The translations under genes and the position numbers were made by a program. Below, piece after piece: positions 1-9,029 of a stretch of 64,000 nt of DNA. Numbering within the stretch: position 1 is the stretch's first letter; every line of letters starts with the position of its first letter. This DNA is from Flavobacteriales bacterium UBA6051 (GTDB taxonomy: Bacteria > Bacteroidota > Bacteroidia > Flavobacteriales_D > Crocinitomicaceae), in assembly GCA_002427735.1 (NCBI GenBank), contig DIYP01000007.1, positions 775,397 through 839,396 on the forward strand, read 5' to 3'. The notes under the pieces were generated by a model. The model worked only from the letters and a program-made list of their open reading frames with translations. It searched no databases and was not told the origin of the DNA.

Positions 1-2
1 CA

Positions 3-122
3 CCTGCTAATAATGCGGGAGACCCTTCATTCCCAATTACAAACAGCTCCACGGCCAACAGTGATCTGGAAGGAATTTCCAGGGCAACAGGACCTGATTT
101 GGGTGCTTACGAAAAACAATAG
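3..122 (+). CDS. C-terminal end of a surface parallel beta-helix protein (partial)
   Basis: Frame 3 is open from the window edge to a TAG at 120-122. The translated tail reads ...DLEGISRATGPDLGAYEKQ, and the ending 'R..GPDLGAYE' is the characteristic last turn of right-handed parallel beta-helix surface or secreted proteins of Bacteroidota. The protein starts outside the window, so its length and any catalytic domain are unknown. It runs toward glnN and shares the terminator at 133-161 with it. The family call rests on this one motif. Confidence 0.6.
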   Translation, partial: PANNAGDPSFPITNSSTANSDLEGISRATGPDLGAYEKQ

Positions 123-132
123 TTTAAATAAA

Positions 133-161
133 AAAAAGCCGCTAGTTAATAGCGGCTTTTT
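133..161. terminator. Bidirectional intrinsic terminator
   Basis: Inverted repeat GCCGCTA (138-144), loop GTTAA, TAGCGGC (150-156), with an A run before and a T run after. It lies between two convergent genes and would serve both strands. Confidence 0.85.
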
Positions 162-182
162 CATTCTATCATATTCAGAGAT

Positions 183-2369
183 TTATCGTGTGAACAACAT
201 CTCTCTGAACTTAGGTAATCTCCATTCCTCATCATCTATCAACAATTCTAATTTGTCTGCGTGATAACGAATTTCGTCAAAGTAGATCTTAACTGTATCA
301 CAGTATGCAATCGCTTTCTCTTCCATGTTTTCGATCTTGTTTGCCTTTTTCCGTGCAGCAAGCATTTCATCACTCAACGACTTCATTTTATTCAATCGCT
401 CAGAAATTTGCTTAATCAGATCAATTGAGCCTGCAGCGGCTTCTTTACCCGCATTTGCTCCAAGGACATCCATTAGACCCTGAACATTTTTGATTAACTT
501 GTTTTGATACTCAACGGCAGATGGGGCTATGAAATTCCCAACCATCTCTCCTATCACACGAGCCTCAATTTGAATCTTCATTACGTAGTTTTCAAATTCT
601 ATCTCTTGACGCGCTGCTAATTCAACTGGTGTTAGGACATTCATTTCATCAAACAAGTTAACGAACTCTTTCTTCCCCCAAACTTGCAATGCTCTTGGAG
701 TATCTTTCAGATTAGACAGCCCTCGTTTTTTGGCTTCCTTCACCCACTCTTCTCCATAACCATTGCCTTCGAAGCGAATCTTTTTAGATTCTTTGATAAG
801 TTTCTGCAATTCCTTCAAAATCGCTTCATCTTTACCATCTCCTTTCTTAATTCTCGCATCCACACTTGATTTGAATGCATTTAACTGTTTTGCCATGATC
901 GTATTCAAAACAATCATCGCTGATGAGCAGTTTGCAGAAGATCCTACTGCGCGGAACTCAAATTTATTTCCTGTAAACGCAAAAGGAGAAGTTCTATTTC
1001 GGTCAGTATTGTCCAACATGATTTGCGGAATCTTACCGATATTAAGCTTCAACTCTGTTTTATCTTCAGGCGTCATTTTTCCAGCCTTCACATTCTTCTC
1101 AATACTATCCAACAATTCTGTCAGCTGTGAACCAATGAACGTCGAAATAATTGCTGGGGGTGCTTCGTTTGCTCCCAATCGATGGTCATTTCCTGCACCA
1201 GCAATTGCGGCCCTGAGCAAATCTGCATTATCGTGAATTGCTTTAATCGTGTTCACAAAGAATGTCAGGAATTGAAGGTTACTCTTTGGATTCTTCCCTG
1301 GTGCAAGAAGATTGACTCCCGTATCAGTACTCAATGACCAGTTATTGTGTTTTCCAGAACCATTAACTCCTGCAAAGGGCTTTTCATGAAGAAGAACTCT
1401 GAAGTCATGACGTCGAGCAATTTTTTCCAACAAATCCATCAAGAGCAAGTTGTGGTCATTTGCCAAGTTACACTCTTCAAAGATTGGTGCACATTCAAAC
1501 TGATTTGGAGCAACTTCGTTATGGCGCGTAGTAACCGGAATCCCTAGACGAATAGCCTCTGTTTCAAAATCGCGCATAAAAGCGGTCACACGACCTGTAA
1601 TAGATCCAAAGTAATGATCATCCAATTGTTGACCTTTTGCAGAAGCATGTCCAAACAATGCGCGTCCTGTCATCATTAGGTCAGGTCGAGCATTGAACAA
1701 AGCTTTATCAACAAGGAAATACTCTTGCTCCCAACCCAAAGTTGCAGTCGTCTTCTTTACATTCTTGTCAAAATACTGACATACATCAACAGCTGCTTCA
1801 TTTACAGCATGCAGTGCTTTTAATAAAGGCATTTTGTAATCCAATGCTTCTCCTGTGTAAGCAATAAAGATGGTTGGAATACAAAGTGTTTTGTCAATTA
1901 CGAATGCGGGAGAGGAAGGATCCCATGCAGTGTAACCTCTCGCCTCGAATGTATTACGAATCCCTCCATTTGGGAATGAAGACGCATCAGGTTCTTGCTG
2001 AACCAATAAATCTCCATCAAATCTTTCAATGGCATTTCCTGGTCCTACAGGCTTGAAAAACGCATCGTGTTTTTCAGCAGTGGAACCAGTTAGTGGCTGA
2101 AACCAGTGTGTATAATGAGTCGCTCCTTTAGTAATAGCCCAATCTTTCATCGCTGAGGCCACTTGATCTGCCATCGCTCTATCAAGACGTTTACCATCCT
2201 GAACAGCTTGCTTCATCGATTTATAGGCTTCACTCGGAAGATACTCACGCATCATTTCCATGTGAAAAACATTCTCACCAAAAATGTCTGAAATTTTACC
2301 ATCAAAGCTGTTTGGCTTTGGAGTTCTGTGAAGCACATCGTAGTATGCTTGCATTCGTTGATTTGCCAT
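183..2369 (-). CDS. glnN: Type III glutamine synthetase (GSIII)
   Basis: Cytoplasmic ATP-dependent ligation of ammonia to glutamate. The 728-residue length is that of GSIII (GlnN), much longer than GSI/GSII. The N-terminus has the family pattern 'FGENVFHMEMMREYLP', and the core carries 'NGSGKHNNWSLS' (around residues 335-346) and 'GNDHRLGANEAPPAI', the ATP/glutamate-binding stretches, followed by a long helical C-terminal region. It is a single-gene unit with its own promoter at 2387-2419 and a terminator at 133-161. GSIII is common in Bacteroidota and is usually controlled by nitrogen status; no operator is visible here. Confidence 0.96.
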   Translation of the reverse strand: MANQRMQAYYDVLHRTPKPNSFDGKISDIFGENVFHMEMMREYLPSEAYKSMKQAVQDGKRLDRAMADQVASAMKDWAITKGATHYTHWFQPLTGSTAEKHDAFFKPVGPGNAIERFDGDLLVQQEPDASSFPNGGIRNTFEARGYTAWDPSSPAFVIDKTLCIPTIFIAYTGEALDYKMPLLKALHAVNEAAVDVCQYFDKNVKKTTATLGWEQEYFLVDKALFNARPDLMMTGRALFGHASAKGQQLDDHYFGSITGRVTAFMRDFETEAIRLGIPVTTRHNEVAPNQFECAPIFEECNLANDHNLLLMDLLEKIARRHDFRVLLHEKPFAGVNGSGKHNNWSLSTDTGVNLLAPGKNPKSNLQFLTFFVNTIKAIHDNADLLRAAIAGAGNDHRLGANEAPPAIISTFIGSQLTELLDSIEKNVKAGKMTPEDKTELKLNIGKIPQIMLDNTDRNRTSPFAFTGNKFEFRAVGSSANCSSAMIVLNTIMAKQLNAFKSSVDARIKKGDGKDEAILKELQKLIKESKKIRFEGNGYGEEWVKEAKKRGLSNLKDTPRALQVWGKKEFVNLFDEMNVLTPVELAARQEIEFENYVMKIQIEARVIGEMVGNFIAPSAVEYQNKLIKNVQGLMDVLGANAGKEAAAGSIDLIKQISERLNKMKSLSDEMLAARKKANKIENMEEKAIAYCDTVKIYFDEIRYHADKLELLIDDEEWRLPKFREMLFTR

Positions 2370-2386
2370 GAAAAGAGTTTTTTTTG

Positions 2387-2419
2387 CAAATCTACACCAA
2401 AATTAAGGGGGTTACCCAA
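2387..2419 (-). promoter_or_regulatory. Bacteroidota-type promoter of glnN
   Basis: On the minus strand TAGATTTG (2394-2387) matches the TAnnTTTG -7 box, with TTG at 2419-2417, 22 bases upstream, as -33 element. The predicted start of transcription is only about ten bases before the ATG at 2369, so the leader is very short. Confidence 0.55.
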
Positions 2420-2443
2420 AAAAAATATACTTTTTTATCAACA

Positions 2444-2464
2444 ACCCCTATTTATTTTAGGGGT
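2444..2464 (-). terminator. Possible weak terminator after the phosphatase gene
   Basis: ACCCCTA (2444-2450) and TAGGGGT (2458-2464) form a 7-bp stem with a 7-base loop downstream of the stop of the minus-strand phosphatase gene. No T run follows directly, so termination here is uncertain; it could also act as a regulatory hairpin upstream of glnN. Confidence 0.35.
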
Positions 2465-2506
2465 AAAACAAATTAAATGTGTTTTTAACGATATTCACCA
2501 AGGAAT

Positions 2507-3040
2507 TTAGAGAAGTACTTTTTCCTTTAAAGCGTTTACATCAACTGTTTTTAAAAATGCAATGATATTGGGAAACCATCTGTAATTATATCCAAACTCA
2601 TCCTGAAGAAACTCTTCTATAGCTCTTTCCCTTGACCAATCTTGAAAAACCATTCTATAACAAGCGACCACACAACCCGTTCGATCTGAACCATGCAAAC
2701 AATGAACTAGAACAGGTTTCTCCGCATCTCGAATAAGTGTTAGAGCCTCTACCATGTCGTCAAAAGAAAGATTTTGAGCTTTCAGTTTTAGTCGTACCTC
2801 TTTGATATTGGTATTTTTTAACTCCCAACGATCATTGATACGATAACGGAGATTGAGAATCGTTTTAAATCCAGCTTCCTCTAATACCTGCGCACTTTTC
2901 CTATTGGGTTGCCCGGACCTGGCCAGATCATCACTAACGACATGAAAATTTGTTGGCCAATTTGTTTCAGTATGACTAAAAAGTAACAAGGAGAAAATAG
3001 TGATACACCATATTCCAACCTTATTTATCTTCTTTTCCAT
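2507..3040 (-). CDS. Tyrosine / dual-specificity phosphatase-like protein
   Basis: 177 residues with the CX5R signature of cysteine phosphatases: 'VHCLHGSDRTG', Cys114 to Arg120, preceded by the 'LARSGQPNRKSAQVLEEAGFKTILNLR' type of N-terminal half seen in Siw14-like/DSP phosphatases. A hydrophobic stretch at residues 8-22 suggests a signal peptide or membrane anchor, placing the enzyme in the periplasm or on the inner membrane. The start overlaps the end of the upstream gene by 16 bases, so the two are probably co-transcribed. The substrate is unknown. Confidence 0.82.
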   Translation of the reverse strand: MEKKINKVGIWCITIFSLLLFSHTETNWPTNFHVVSDDLARSGQPNRKSAQVLEEAGFKTILNLRYRINDRWELKNTNIKEVRLKLKAQNLSFDDMVEALTLIRDAEKPVLVHCLHGSDRTGCVVACYRMVFQDWSRERAIEEFLQDEFGYNYRWFPNIIAFLKTVDVNALKEKVLL

Positions 3041-3696
3041 ACTCCATTATCAAAGATATACATTCCAGGGTTATATTTTGCGACTTCCGAATAACAGGAT
3101 TGTTTCGGTCCTTCTTTCCCTTTAAACCTACCATCGCAGGTATTATTAGTTGTCACTTCAATTCCTTCTGAAGTAATCTTCATTAAGCAATAATACTTGT
3201 AATTAAACACCTTAAAAGTAGCATCAGGCCCATATTTATCTTTGTAAATATGGGTTGATCGAGTGCATGCATCCAGATAATTTCTTGCACCATTTCTACT
3301 CCATAGTTCTTTTGACTCCATGTAAGTTCCCATTCCTGATCCCATGTCAAGCTCCGTCCATTTCAAATAAATCAACGGTTCACTTACCCCTTTCATTTTC
3401 AGCAATTGAAGCTCTGGTTTGAAATTTTTAGTTGTCCAGTCGCGAATCTTCCACTTATACCATTCATTTTTCACCCGAGATACAAGATAAGCGGCATCTG
3501 GCCAGCGAGAACTTTCATTCACCTCGCATAAGACGAAAACGACATTGTTTTTGTTCGCTAATGTGTCAAGTTGTCTCGGAAACTCCGCTAACACTTCAAC
3601 ATCTGCATTAGAGCGGATAGCAATAGTACTTGAGCATTGCCCAAGGCATTTTGTAGTAGCAATAAGCCATATGAGTATTAAGTATTGAAATCTCAT
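3025..3696 (-). CDS. Hypothetical secreted protein
   Basis: 223 residues with an N-terminal signal peptide (hydrophobic residues 4-18, then 'KCLGQCSS'). The mature part has several cysteines (for example 'DACTRS', 'NNTCDG', 'KQSCYS') that could pair in the periplasm. I do not recognise the family. It lies directly upstream of, and overlaps, the phosphatase gene, suggesting a two-gene unit. Confidence 0.65.
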   Translation of the reverse strand: MRFQYLILIWLIATTKCLGQCSSTIAIRSNADVEVLAEFPRQLDTLANKNNVVFVLCEVNESSRWPDAAYLVSRVKNEWYKWKIRDWTTKNFKPELQLLKMKGVSEPLIYLKWTELDMGSGMGTYMESKELWSRNGARNYLDACTRSTHIYKDKYGPDATFKVFNYKYYCLMKITSEGIEVTTNNTCDGRFKGKEGPKQSCYSEVAKYNPGMYIFDNGVWKRR

Positions 3697-3741
3697 GACA
3701 TCAAAATGCGGACGAATTCAAAAGTAACGGTAGATCCAGAA

Positions 3742-4974
3742 CTAAAATTCGTACACAAGCTGTGACAGCGAACCATTGGAAAAACTTTTGCGCGCAATGG
3801 CATTAATCTCTTGCTGATCAATGGCATCTATTTGGTCATAAACTTCTTGAATGGAATCTACCCGACCGTGAATCAAAACACTCTTTCCAAGACTAAACAT
3901 CAGCTCCAAGTTGCTGTCAAGGGATAGTGCAATGTGCCCCTTCAACTGCTCTTTTGCATGCTCTAATTCCTGATCTGAGAGATTATTTTCACAAACCAAC
4001 GCAAGTTCATCGTATATCAATTGGATCGCCTTCTGAAGATACTTCTTATCGGTCCCCATATAAATAGACCAAAATCCGACATCAGAATAAGCTGTGTAAT
4101 TTGCTTCTACATTGTAGGCATATCCATACTTCTCACGAATAGACAATGTCAGTCGTGAATTAAGTGCTGGACCACCAAGAATATTTGTCAGCAGCGTCAT
4201 GCCTCTACGTTCTGCATCATGGTAAGAAGGAGCTTTACCACCAATAACTGTATGGGTTTGGTAATTTGCCTTTTTTTCAAGCAAAGTGAAAGACTCTATA
4301 GGAGCTAGATCGTTATTTTTTGGAACTGTGCCTTTACGTTTGATTCGACCAAAATCATTCTCCAACACCTCCTGCAATTCATCCAGAGCAATATCCCCTA
4401 CGAATGAAATGACCATATTCTCCGGTGTAAAATACCGTTCAACATAACTCAAAACATCAGATCGCGAAAAACCTGAAACAGAAGACTTTGTCCCCAATGT
4501 ATTATATCCTAAAGAGTTTCCTTTGAACAAATGCGCCTCAAACTCATCAAAAATGCGTTCCATTGGACTATCTAGGTACGAAATGATCTCATCTAGAATA
4601 ACTTCTTTTTCCTTGATCATTTCTTCCTCCGGAAAAGTTGCATTCCAAATAATATCGCTTAACAATTCAGATGCAATCGTAAAGTGGGATTTTCTAAAAG
4701 AAGCGTGTACGCAAATTTCTTCCTTGTTGGTATAGGCATTCAATTCGCCGCCCACTGAATCTAAATCCGTAAAAATATCAAGTGCCTTTCTCTTCTTTGT
4801 ACCTTTAAAAATACAATGCTCGATAAAGTGTGCCAACCCCTCCTCGTTCGGCAACTCGTAGCGAGAACCTGCCTGAATCATTACGCCCATATGTGCAACA
4901 AAAGCATCCTTTTGCAGATAGACTACCTGAATTCCATTTGAGAGTGTAAAAAGAATTGGATTAATTTCAAACAT
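3742..4974 (-). CDS. M16 family zinc metallopeptidase
   Basis: The 410-residue protein starting at ATG 4974-4972 has the inverted zinc motif HFIEH (residues 49-53) in 'EEGLAHFIEHCIFKGT', the downstream Glu region of M16 peptidases and a C-terminal inactive-lobe half. No signal peptide is seen, so it is probably cytoplasmic, similar to processing-protease beta subunits. The frame is open upstream to 5151, but that part lies inside pdxH in another frame; ATG 4974 sits one base after the pdxH stop codon and gives the normal family N-terminus 'INPILFTLSNGIQVVY'. It is the last gene of the DUF4494-pdxH-M16 operon. Confidence 0.92.
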   Translation of the reverse strand: MFEINPILFTLSNGIQVVYLQKDAFVAHMGVMIQAGSRYELPNEEGLAHFIEHCIFKGTKKRKALDIFTDLDSVGGELNAYTNKEEICVHASFRKSHFTIASELLSDIIWNATFPEEEMIKEKEVILDEIISYLDSPMERIFDEFEAHLFKGNSLGYNTLGTKSSVSGFSRSDVLSYVERYFTPENMVISFVGDIALDELQEVLENDFGRIKRKGTVPKNNDLAPIESFTLLEKKANYQTHTVIGGKAPSYHDAERRGMTLLTNILGGPALNSRLTLSIREKYGYAYNVEANYTAYSDVGFWSIYMGTDKKYLQKAIQLIYDELALVCENNLSDQELEHAKEQLKGHIALSLDSNLELMFSLGKSVLIHGRVDSIQEVYDQIDAIDQQEINAIARKSFSNGSLSQLVYEF

Positions 4975-4975
4975 A

Positions 4976-5620
4976 TCAAGGATTGAGCTTTTTAATGCTC
5001 CATTTACCTTCTTCCTTTTCAAAGACGATTCTATCATGTAATCGAGAAGGTCTTCCCTGCCAGAATTCAAATGCAGTTGGATTAATCTGGTAGCCACCCC
5101 AGTGATTTGGCCTAGGCACTTCTTCGGGAAAACGACTTTCAAATTCCCCAACCCTATCTTCTAAGTCTTGGCGATTCAATAACTCTTCACTTTGATTCGA
5201 AGCCCAAGCGCCAATTTGACTTCCCCGTGGACGCGATGCGAAATAAGCGTCACTCACATCAGATGAAACTTGGGTGCATTCTCCCAAGATTCGAATCTGA
5301 CGAGATGCTTCTGGCCAGAAAAAAAGCATTGATACCTTTGGATTCGCCAAAATATCCTCTCCTTTTCGACTTGCATAATTGGTGTAGAAAATAAATTGAC
5401 CCTCAATAATATCCTTTAAATAGACGATACGCGAACTCGGCTGGCCCAATGCATCAGATGTTGACAGCGCAAAAGCATTTGGCTCTCTTTCATTATTTTC
5501 CGTTGCTTCGGTTACCCAAATTTCAAAAAGGTCGTACGGATCAACCCCTTCAATGTCATCGAGGTGACCGTTCTCAAACTCATGATGTCCGAGACGAAAT
5601 TTATCCAGAATCTTTTTCAT
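4976..5620 (-). CDS. pdxH: Pyridoxamine 5'-phosphate oxidase
   Basis: FMN enzyme that makes pyridoxal 5'-phosphate from pyridoxamine or pyridoxine phosphate. The 214 residues match the family length, with 'PSSRIVYLKDI', 'FYTNYASRKGEDILANP', 'RQIRILGECTQV', 'YFASRPRGSQIGAWAS', 'NHWGGYQINP' and the C-terminal 'FEFWQGRPSRLHDRI...WSIKKLNP', which carry FMN and PLP contacts. The ATG overlaps the DUF4494 stop codon (TAATG), and the stop is one base before the M16 start. Confidence 0.97.
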   Translation of the reverse strand: MKKILDKFRLGHHEFENGHLDDIEGVDPYDLFEIWVTEATENNEREPNAFALSTSDALGQPSSRIVYLKDIIEGQFIFYTNYASRKGEDILANPKVSMLFFWPEASRQIRILGECTQVSSDVSDAYFASRPRGSQIGAWASNQSEELLNRQDLEDRVGEFESRFPEEVPRPNHWGGYQINPTAFEFWQGRPSRLHDRIVFEKEEGKWSIKKLNP

Positions 5621-6222
5621 TAAGACTCTACCTCCTCGTCTTCGTCAAATTCATCCTCTACTTCACTTTCAACCTCATCTTCGTCCTCATCATCTACATC
5701 TGATCCTGCTGCCGAAAATACTACACCACTATTCTCATTCTCATCAACTTCCTCTTCTTCTTCAGCCGGTCTGCGAGAAATCTCTCGGTCTAAATCTTCT
5801 GCATAAGGGAAAATATCTACAATTGGGGACACCATAATTGAAGGAATCTGAAAATCAACAAGCATCCCTTTCAGACTTTCCTTAAGCCTTTCATAAGCAT
5901 CTTTCACTGAATTTGCCTCCACAAGGAAGTTCTGCGATACTTTCTTTGATTTCTCAGTGTCCGCATCAACATTCTCGTACGTTGCCTTGCATTTGTACCA
6001 AACCCCAGAGTCTTCATAAGCGAAAATATCATGAATCTCTGTTCTTGTAATTCCAGTGACATTGAACTCTCCCCGAATCACAGCCCCTAACTCTTCATAA
6101 ATGCGTGCTTCCGCATCTGTGAATGTCATTGCCGCAAGTAGATAAGGTTCTGAAACACGCTTGAGTGCTCCATTATCTAACTGCTTTGTATATTTCACCT
6201 TGACTGTAAACCAATTGTTCAT
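5620..6222 (-). CDS. DUF4494 domain protein with acidic tail
   Basis: The 200-residue protein begins 'MNNWFTVKVKYTKQLDNG' and continues with 'SEPYLLAAMTFTDAEARIYEEL', the pattern of the Bacteroidota-specific DUF4494 family. The last 50 residues are almost all Glu, Asp, Ser and Val, a low-complexity acidic tail. It is cytoplasmic and of unknown function, and is first in an operon with pdxH. Confidence 0.85.
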   Translation of the reverse strand: MNNWFTVKVKYTKQLDNGALKRVSEPYLLAAMTFTDAEARIYEELGAVIRGEFNVTGITRTEIHDIFAYEDSGVWYKCKATYENVDADTEKSKKVSQNFLVEANSVKDAYERLKESLKGMLVDFQIPSIMVSPIVDIFPYAEDLDREISRRPAEEEEEVDENENSGVVFSAAGSDVDDEDEDEVESEVEDEFDEDEEVES

Positions 6223-6318
6223 TGTTGCTGATATTAAAAAATGAGTCTACAAAGATACGTAGACTATTTGGTTCATTGTACCAATGTTGAAAAGTTCTGA
6301 AGTGAAAAGGTTATTAGC

Positions 6319-7398
6319 CTATTGGCTGTACTTTCTGCCGTCCTTGTACAATAAATAAGAATTATTGAAAAGAGATACGAGCACGGCATTTCCAAAGATT
6401 TCGTACTCAGAATTCATTTGATTCGTAATCTCATGAACCCTTCCATCAATAAGTGCACTCACTCCTCCCATTATATTTCGGAAAGCAACTACACTGTTTT
6501 TTATGGCATAATCCTTTATTTGAAAGCGTGCAATTTCAATTTTTTCACCGCCAACGAACGCATAGTAAAAACCATTTTCTTCCCACAAAACGACATCATC
6601 AAGCACCTCCCATTTGGAAGCACCGAAATTCGTTAATTGCCGCTTCTTACCATTTCCATAGAACATAAGATCTCCATTCTGGTTCTCATATGCGATAAAA
6701 CCTCTACCGGCTTTATAAGCAGGCATATGAAAGTCTTCTACATCCAAGAATTGACCGTTCTCAAAGATGGCGAAAGTACCAGTCATCGGATCGTTGAATG
6801 CCAAAATATCTGTTCCACCATGAAAGTTAACCCCGCCGTGCATTACATCAAGATCATAAATTCTCCCATTCCAAAAAACTTTATAGAAGTTGCCATTGTC
6901 TCGGAACGCAACAATATTCTCACCGATAAAAACCGGAGGATCAAACTCACCAACGCTCGTGTACAGTGTGTATATCTGTCCGTCATAATAAGCATTGACA
7001 GAATTAAAACGCATATCCTCAAAAACAACAATGCTATCTCTCACCCAGTAATTACGAGCGTTAAATGTCAACGTCAACTTCTTTCCAGCATCCCAAAGAT
7101 TAATGGTTTCACCAATTTTCCAGGTCAATAGATGATCAGATACCTCATACTCCACATTTGCATTAGATAAATCAGTTCGATTTTCACCATCGAAAACACG
7201 TAAATTTCCACGCGTGTCAATATACCCAACTACGTCATCTCCGGCTTTAAAACCATTGATATTTTGAAATTCAATCTGGCGAAAAAAGCCGTTCTGAAAG
7301 CTTTTAAAAAATCCATTGAAATCGACGAATGGAATGACTTTTTGTGCCATCCCTGAAAAGGAAAAGAACAAGAAGCATCCAAAGAACAATTTTCTCAT
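6319..7398 (-). CDS. Hypothetical secreted protein, beta-propeller-like
   Basis: 359 residues with a clear signal peptide (hydrophobic residues 4-16, 'GMAQ' cleavage site). The mature part repeats a short unit of beta strands such as 'DVVGYIDTRGNLRVFDG', 'NIVAFRDNGNFYKVFWNGRIYDL', 'GFIAYENQNGDLMFYGNGKKRQL' and 'SVVAFRNIMGGVSALIDGRVHEI' at intervals of about 40-45 residues, suggesting a propeller. No catalytic motif or T9SS tail is seen. It stands alone, divergent from the M16 pair. Confidence 0.65.
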   Translation of the reverse strand: MRKLFFGCFLFFSFSGMAQKVIPFVDFNGFFKSFQNGFFRQIEFQNINGFKAGDDVVGYIDTRGNLRVFDGENRTDLSNANVEYEVSDHLLTWKIGETINLWDAGKKLTLTFNARNYWVRDSIVVFEDMRFNSVNAYYDGQIYTLYTSVGEFDPPVFIGENIVAFRDNGNFYKVFWNGRIYDLDVMHGGVNFHGGTDILAFNDPMTGTFAIFENGQFLDVEDFHMPAYKAGRGFIAYENQNGDLMFYGNGKKRQLTNFGASKWEVLDDVVLWEENGFYYAFVGGEKIEIARFQIKDYAIKNSVVAFRNIMGGVSALIDGRVHEITNQMNSEYEIFGNAVLVSLFNNSYLLYKDGRKYSQ

Positions 7399-7535
7399 AC
7401 AACGAAGTTAAGCAATTTTCGCGCCATGCGCAGAGGCATTGATTGATGCACTGTCCAATAACGCAGTTGTACTGCTTAATATTAGTCTTAATTCGGTTTT
7501 CTTGCTTTCTTTGTAGGCGTTACAACCTATTTTAT

Positions 7536-9020
7536 ATGAAACCCATGAGACATTTATTTATTGCAGGATTACTTTCTGTGGTGTCTTTTACGAGTTTTTC
7601 TCAGCGAGAGATTGAATTTGTAGAATACGACCTAGATAATGGTATCCATGTCATTCTTCATGAAGAGCGTGCAACACCTATTGTTGCTGTATCCGTTCTT
7701 TATCACGTTGGATCAAAAAACGAAAAACCCGAAAGAACAGGCTTTGCTCACTTTTTTGAACATCTATTGTTCGAAGGATCTGAAAATATTGGTCGCGGAG
7801 AATACAGTGAACTGGTCGAGAAAAATGGTGGAACGCTTAATGCTAACACATCACACGATCGGACATTTTATTATGAGATTCTTCCCTCAAATCAGCTTGA
7901 ATTAGGTTTATGGCTGGAAAGTGAGCGTTTACTGCACGCAAAAGTTGATAACGAAGGAATAGAAACGCAACGAAGCGTTGTTAAGGAAGAAAAGCGTCAG
8001 CGAATCGATAATCAACCTTATGCTACGTTCATTGGAGAGACATTCAAACGGATGTTTACAGAACACCCTTACAATTGGCAACCAATTGGTAGTATGGAGC
8101 ATTTAGATGCCGCACAGGAAGAAGACTACATTAATTTCTACCGAACTTTTTATGTTCCTGCAAATGCGACTTTGTCAATTGCCGGAGACATTGACATTGA
8201 ACAAACGAAAAAATGGATTGATAAGTACTTTGCCTCTATTCCCAAAGGAGAAGCAATTAACTTATATCGAGATATTGAAACAATGTCTGCCGCGGATTTT
8301 GAATCGAAATACGGTGTGGCCAAAGATAAATTCAGCACACAAAACTTTATGAAGCAAAAAGACGCTTCAGCAGGAAAAGTCGTGCGCAAATATGCAGCTA
8401 CTGCCGTAGATATCCCTCGACCAGAAAAAGCTACCGAGCGTTTGGACAGAGTTATCGAAGATGTGATCTACGACAACATACAATTACCTGGTTTGTTCAT
8501 GGCTTATCAGTTCCCAGAGCAAACAAATGAAGACATGTACGCTCTTCAGATGATGAACGATGTTCTTTCCGGAGGGGCGTCTTCGAGAATCAACAAATCG
8601 CTTGTGGAAAAGAAGCAAATGGCAACTTTCGCCTTTTCATTCTCTTACGGACTTGAGCATGCAGGACTCGGAATCTTTGCAGCAATTGCTGCTAAGGATG
8701 TGCCTTTAGAAGACATTCAGACTGAATTCGATGCTCAAATTGATTTGATTAAAAACGAGCTAGTTTCACAGGAAGAATTTGAAAAAATCAGAAATCAATA
8801 TGAGAATGATTTTGTTTCATCAAACTCCAGTGTTGCTGGTATCGCAGAAAACCTGGCGGATAATCATGTGTACAATGGTGGAGCAAAAAATGTCAATAGC
8901 GAATTAGAAAAATATTTAAATGTGACACGCGAAGATATTCAGCGTGTTGCAAAGAAATACTTAACACAAGACGCCCGCATCATTCTAAAATACTTACCAA
9001 AAGAAGAGGATAATCAATAA
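7536..9020 (+). CDS. Periplasmic M16 peptidase, catalytic subunit
   Basis: 494 residues from ATG 7536, which gives a signal peptide (MKPMRHLFIAGLLSVVSFTS..). The frame extends upstream to 7443 without a plausible N-terminus. Zinc motif HFFEH (residues 72-76) is in 'GFAHFFEHLLFEGSENI', and the second M16 domain follows. It stops right before the next gene, whose product lacks the zinc motif; such pairs form heterodimers like the mitochondrial processing peptidase or pseudomonad and enterobacterial PqqL-like systems. It probably degrades peptides in the periplasm. Confidence 0.93.
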   Translation: MKPMRHLFIAGLLSVVSFTSFSQREIEFVEYDLDNGIHVILHEERATPIVAVSVLYHVGSKNEKPERTGFAHFFEHLLFEGSENIGRGEYSELVEKNGGTLNANTSHDRTFYYEILPSNQLELGLWLESERLLHAKVDNEGIETQRSVVKEEKRQRIDNQPYATFIGETFKRMFTEHPYNWQPIGSMEHLDAAQEEDYINFYRTFYVPANATLSIAGDIDIEQTKKWIDKYFASIPKGEAINLYRDIETMSAADFESKYGVAKDKFSTQNFMKQKDASAGKVVRKYAATAVDIPRPEKATERLDRVIEDVIYDNIQLPGLFMAYQFPEQTNEDMYALQMMNDVLSGGASSRINKSLVEKKQMATFAFSFSYGLEHAGLGIFAAIAAKDVPLEDIQTEFDAQIDLIKNELVSQEEFEKIRNQYENDFVSSNSSVAGIAENLADNHVYNGGAKNVNSELEKYLNVTREDIQRVAKKYLTQDARIILKYLPKEEDNQ

Positions 9021-9029
9021 TTGGAAATT

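Noticed and set aside
763..1236. Plus-strand frame of 157 codons opposite glnN
   Set aside because: Antisense shadow of glnN; no family pattern, and glnN is certain over this span.
4975..5151. N-terminal extension of the M16 protein at 3742 into pdxH
   Set aside because: The extra 59 codons run in another frame of pdxH. ATG 4974 lies one base after the pdxH stop and begins the family N-terminus.
6637..7131. Plus-strand frame of 164 codons opposite the propeller-like gene
   Set aside because: Antisense to a gene with a signal peptide and repeated units; composition is unlike neighbouring proteins.
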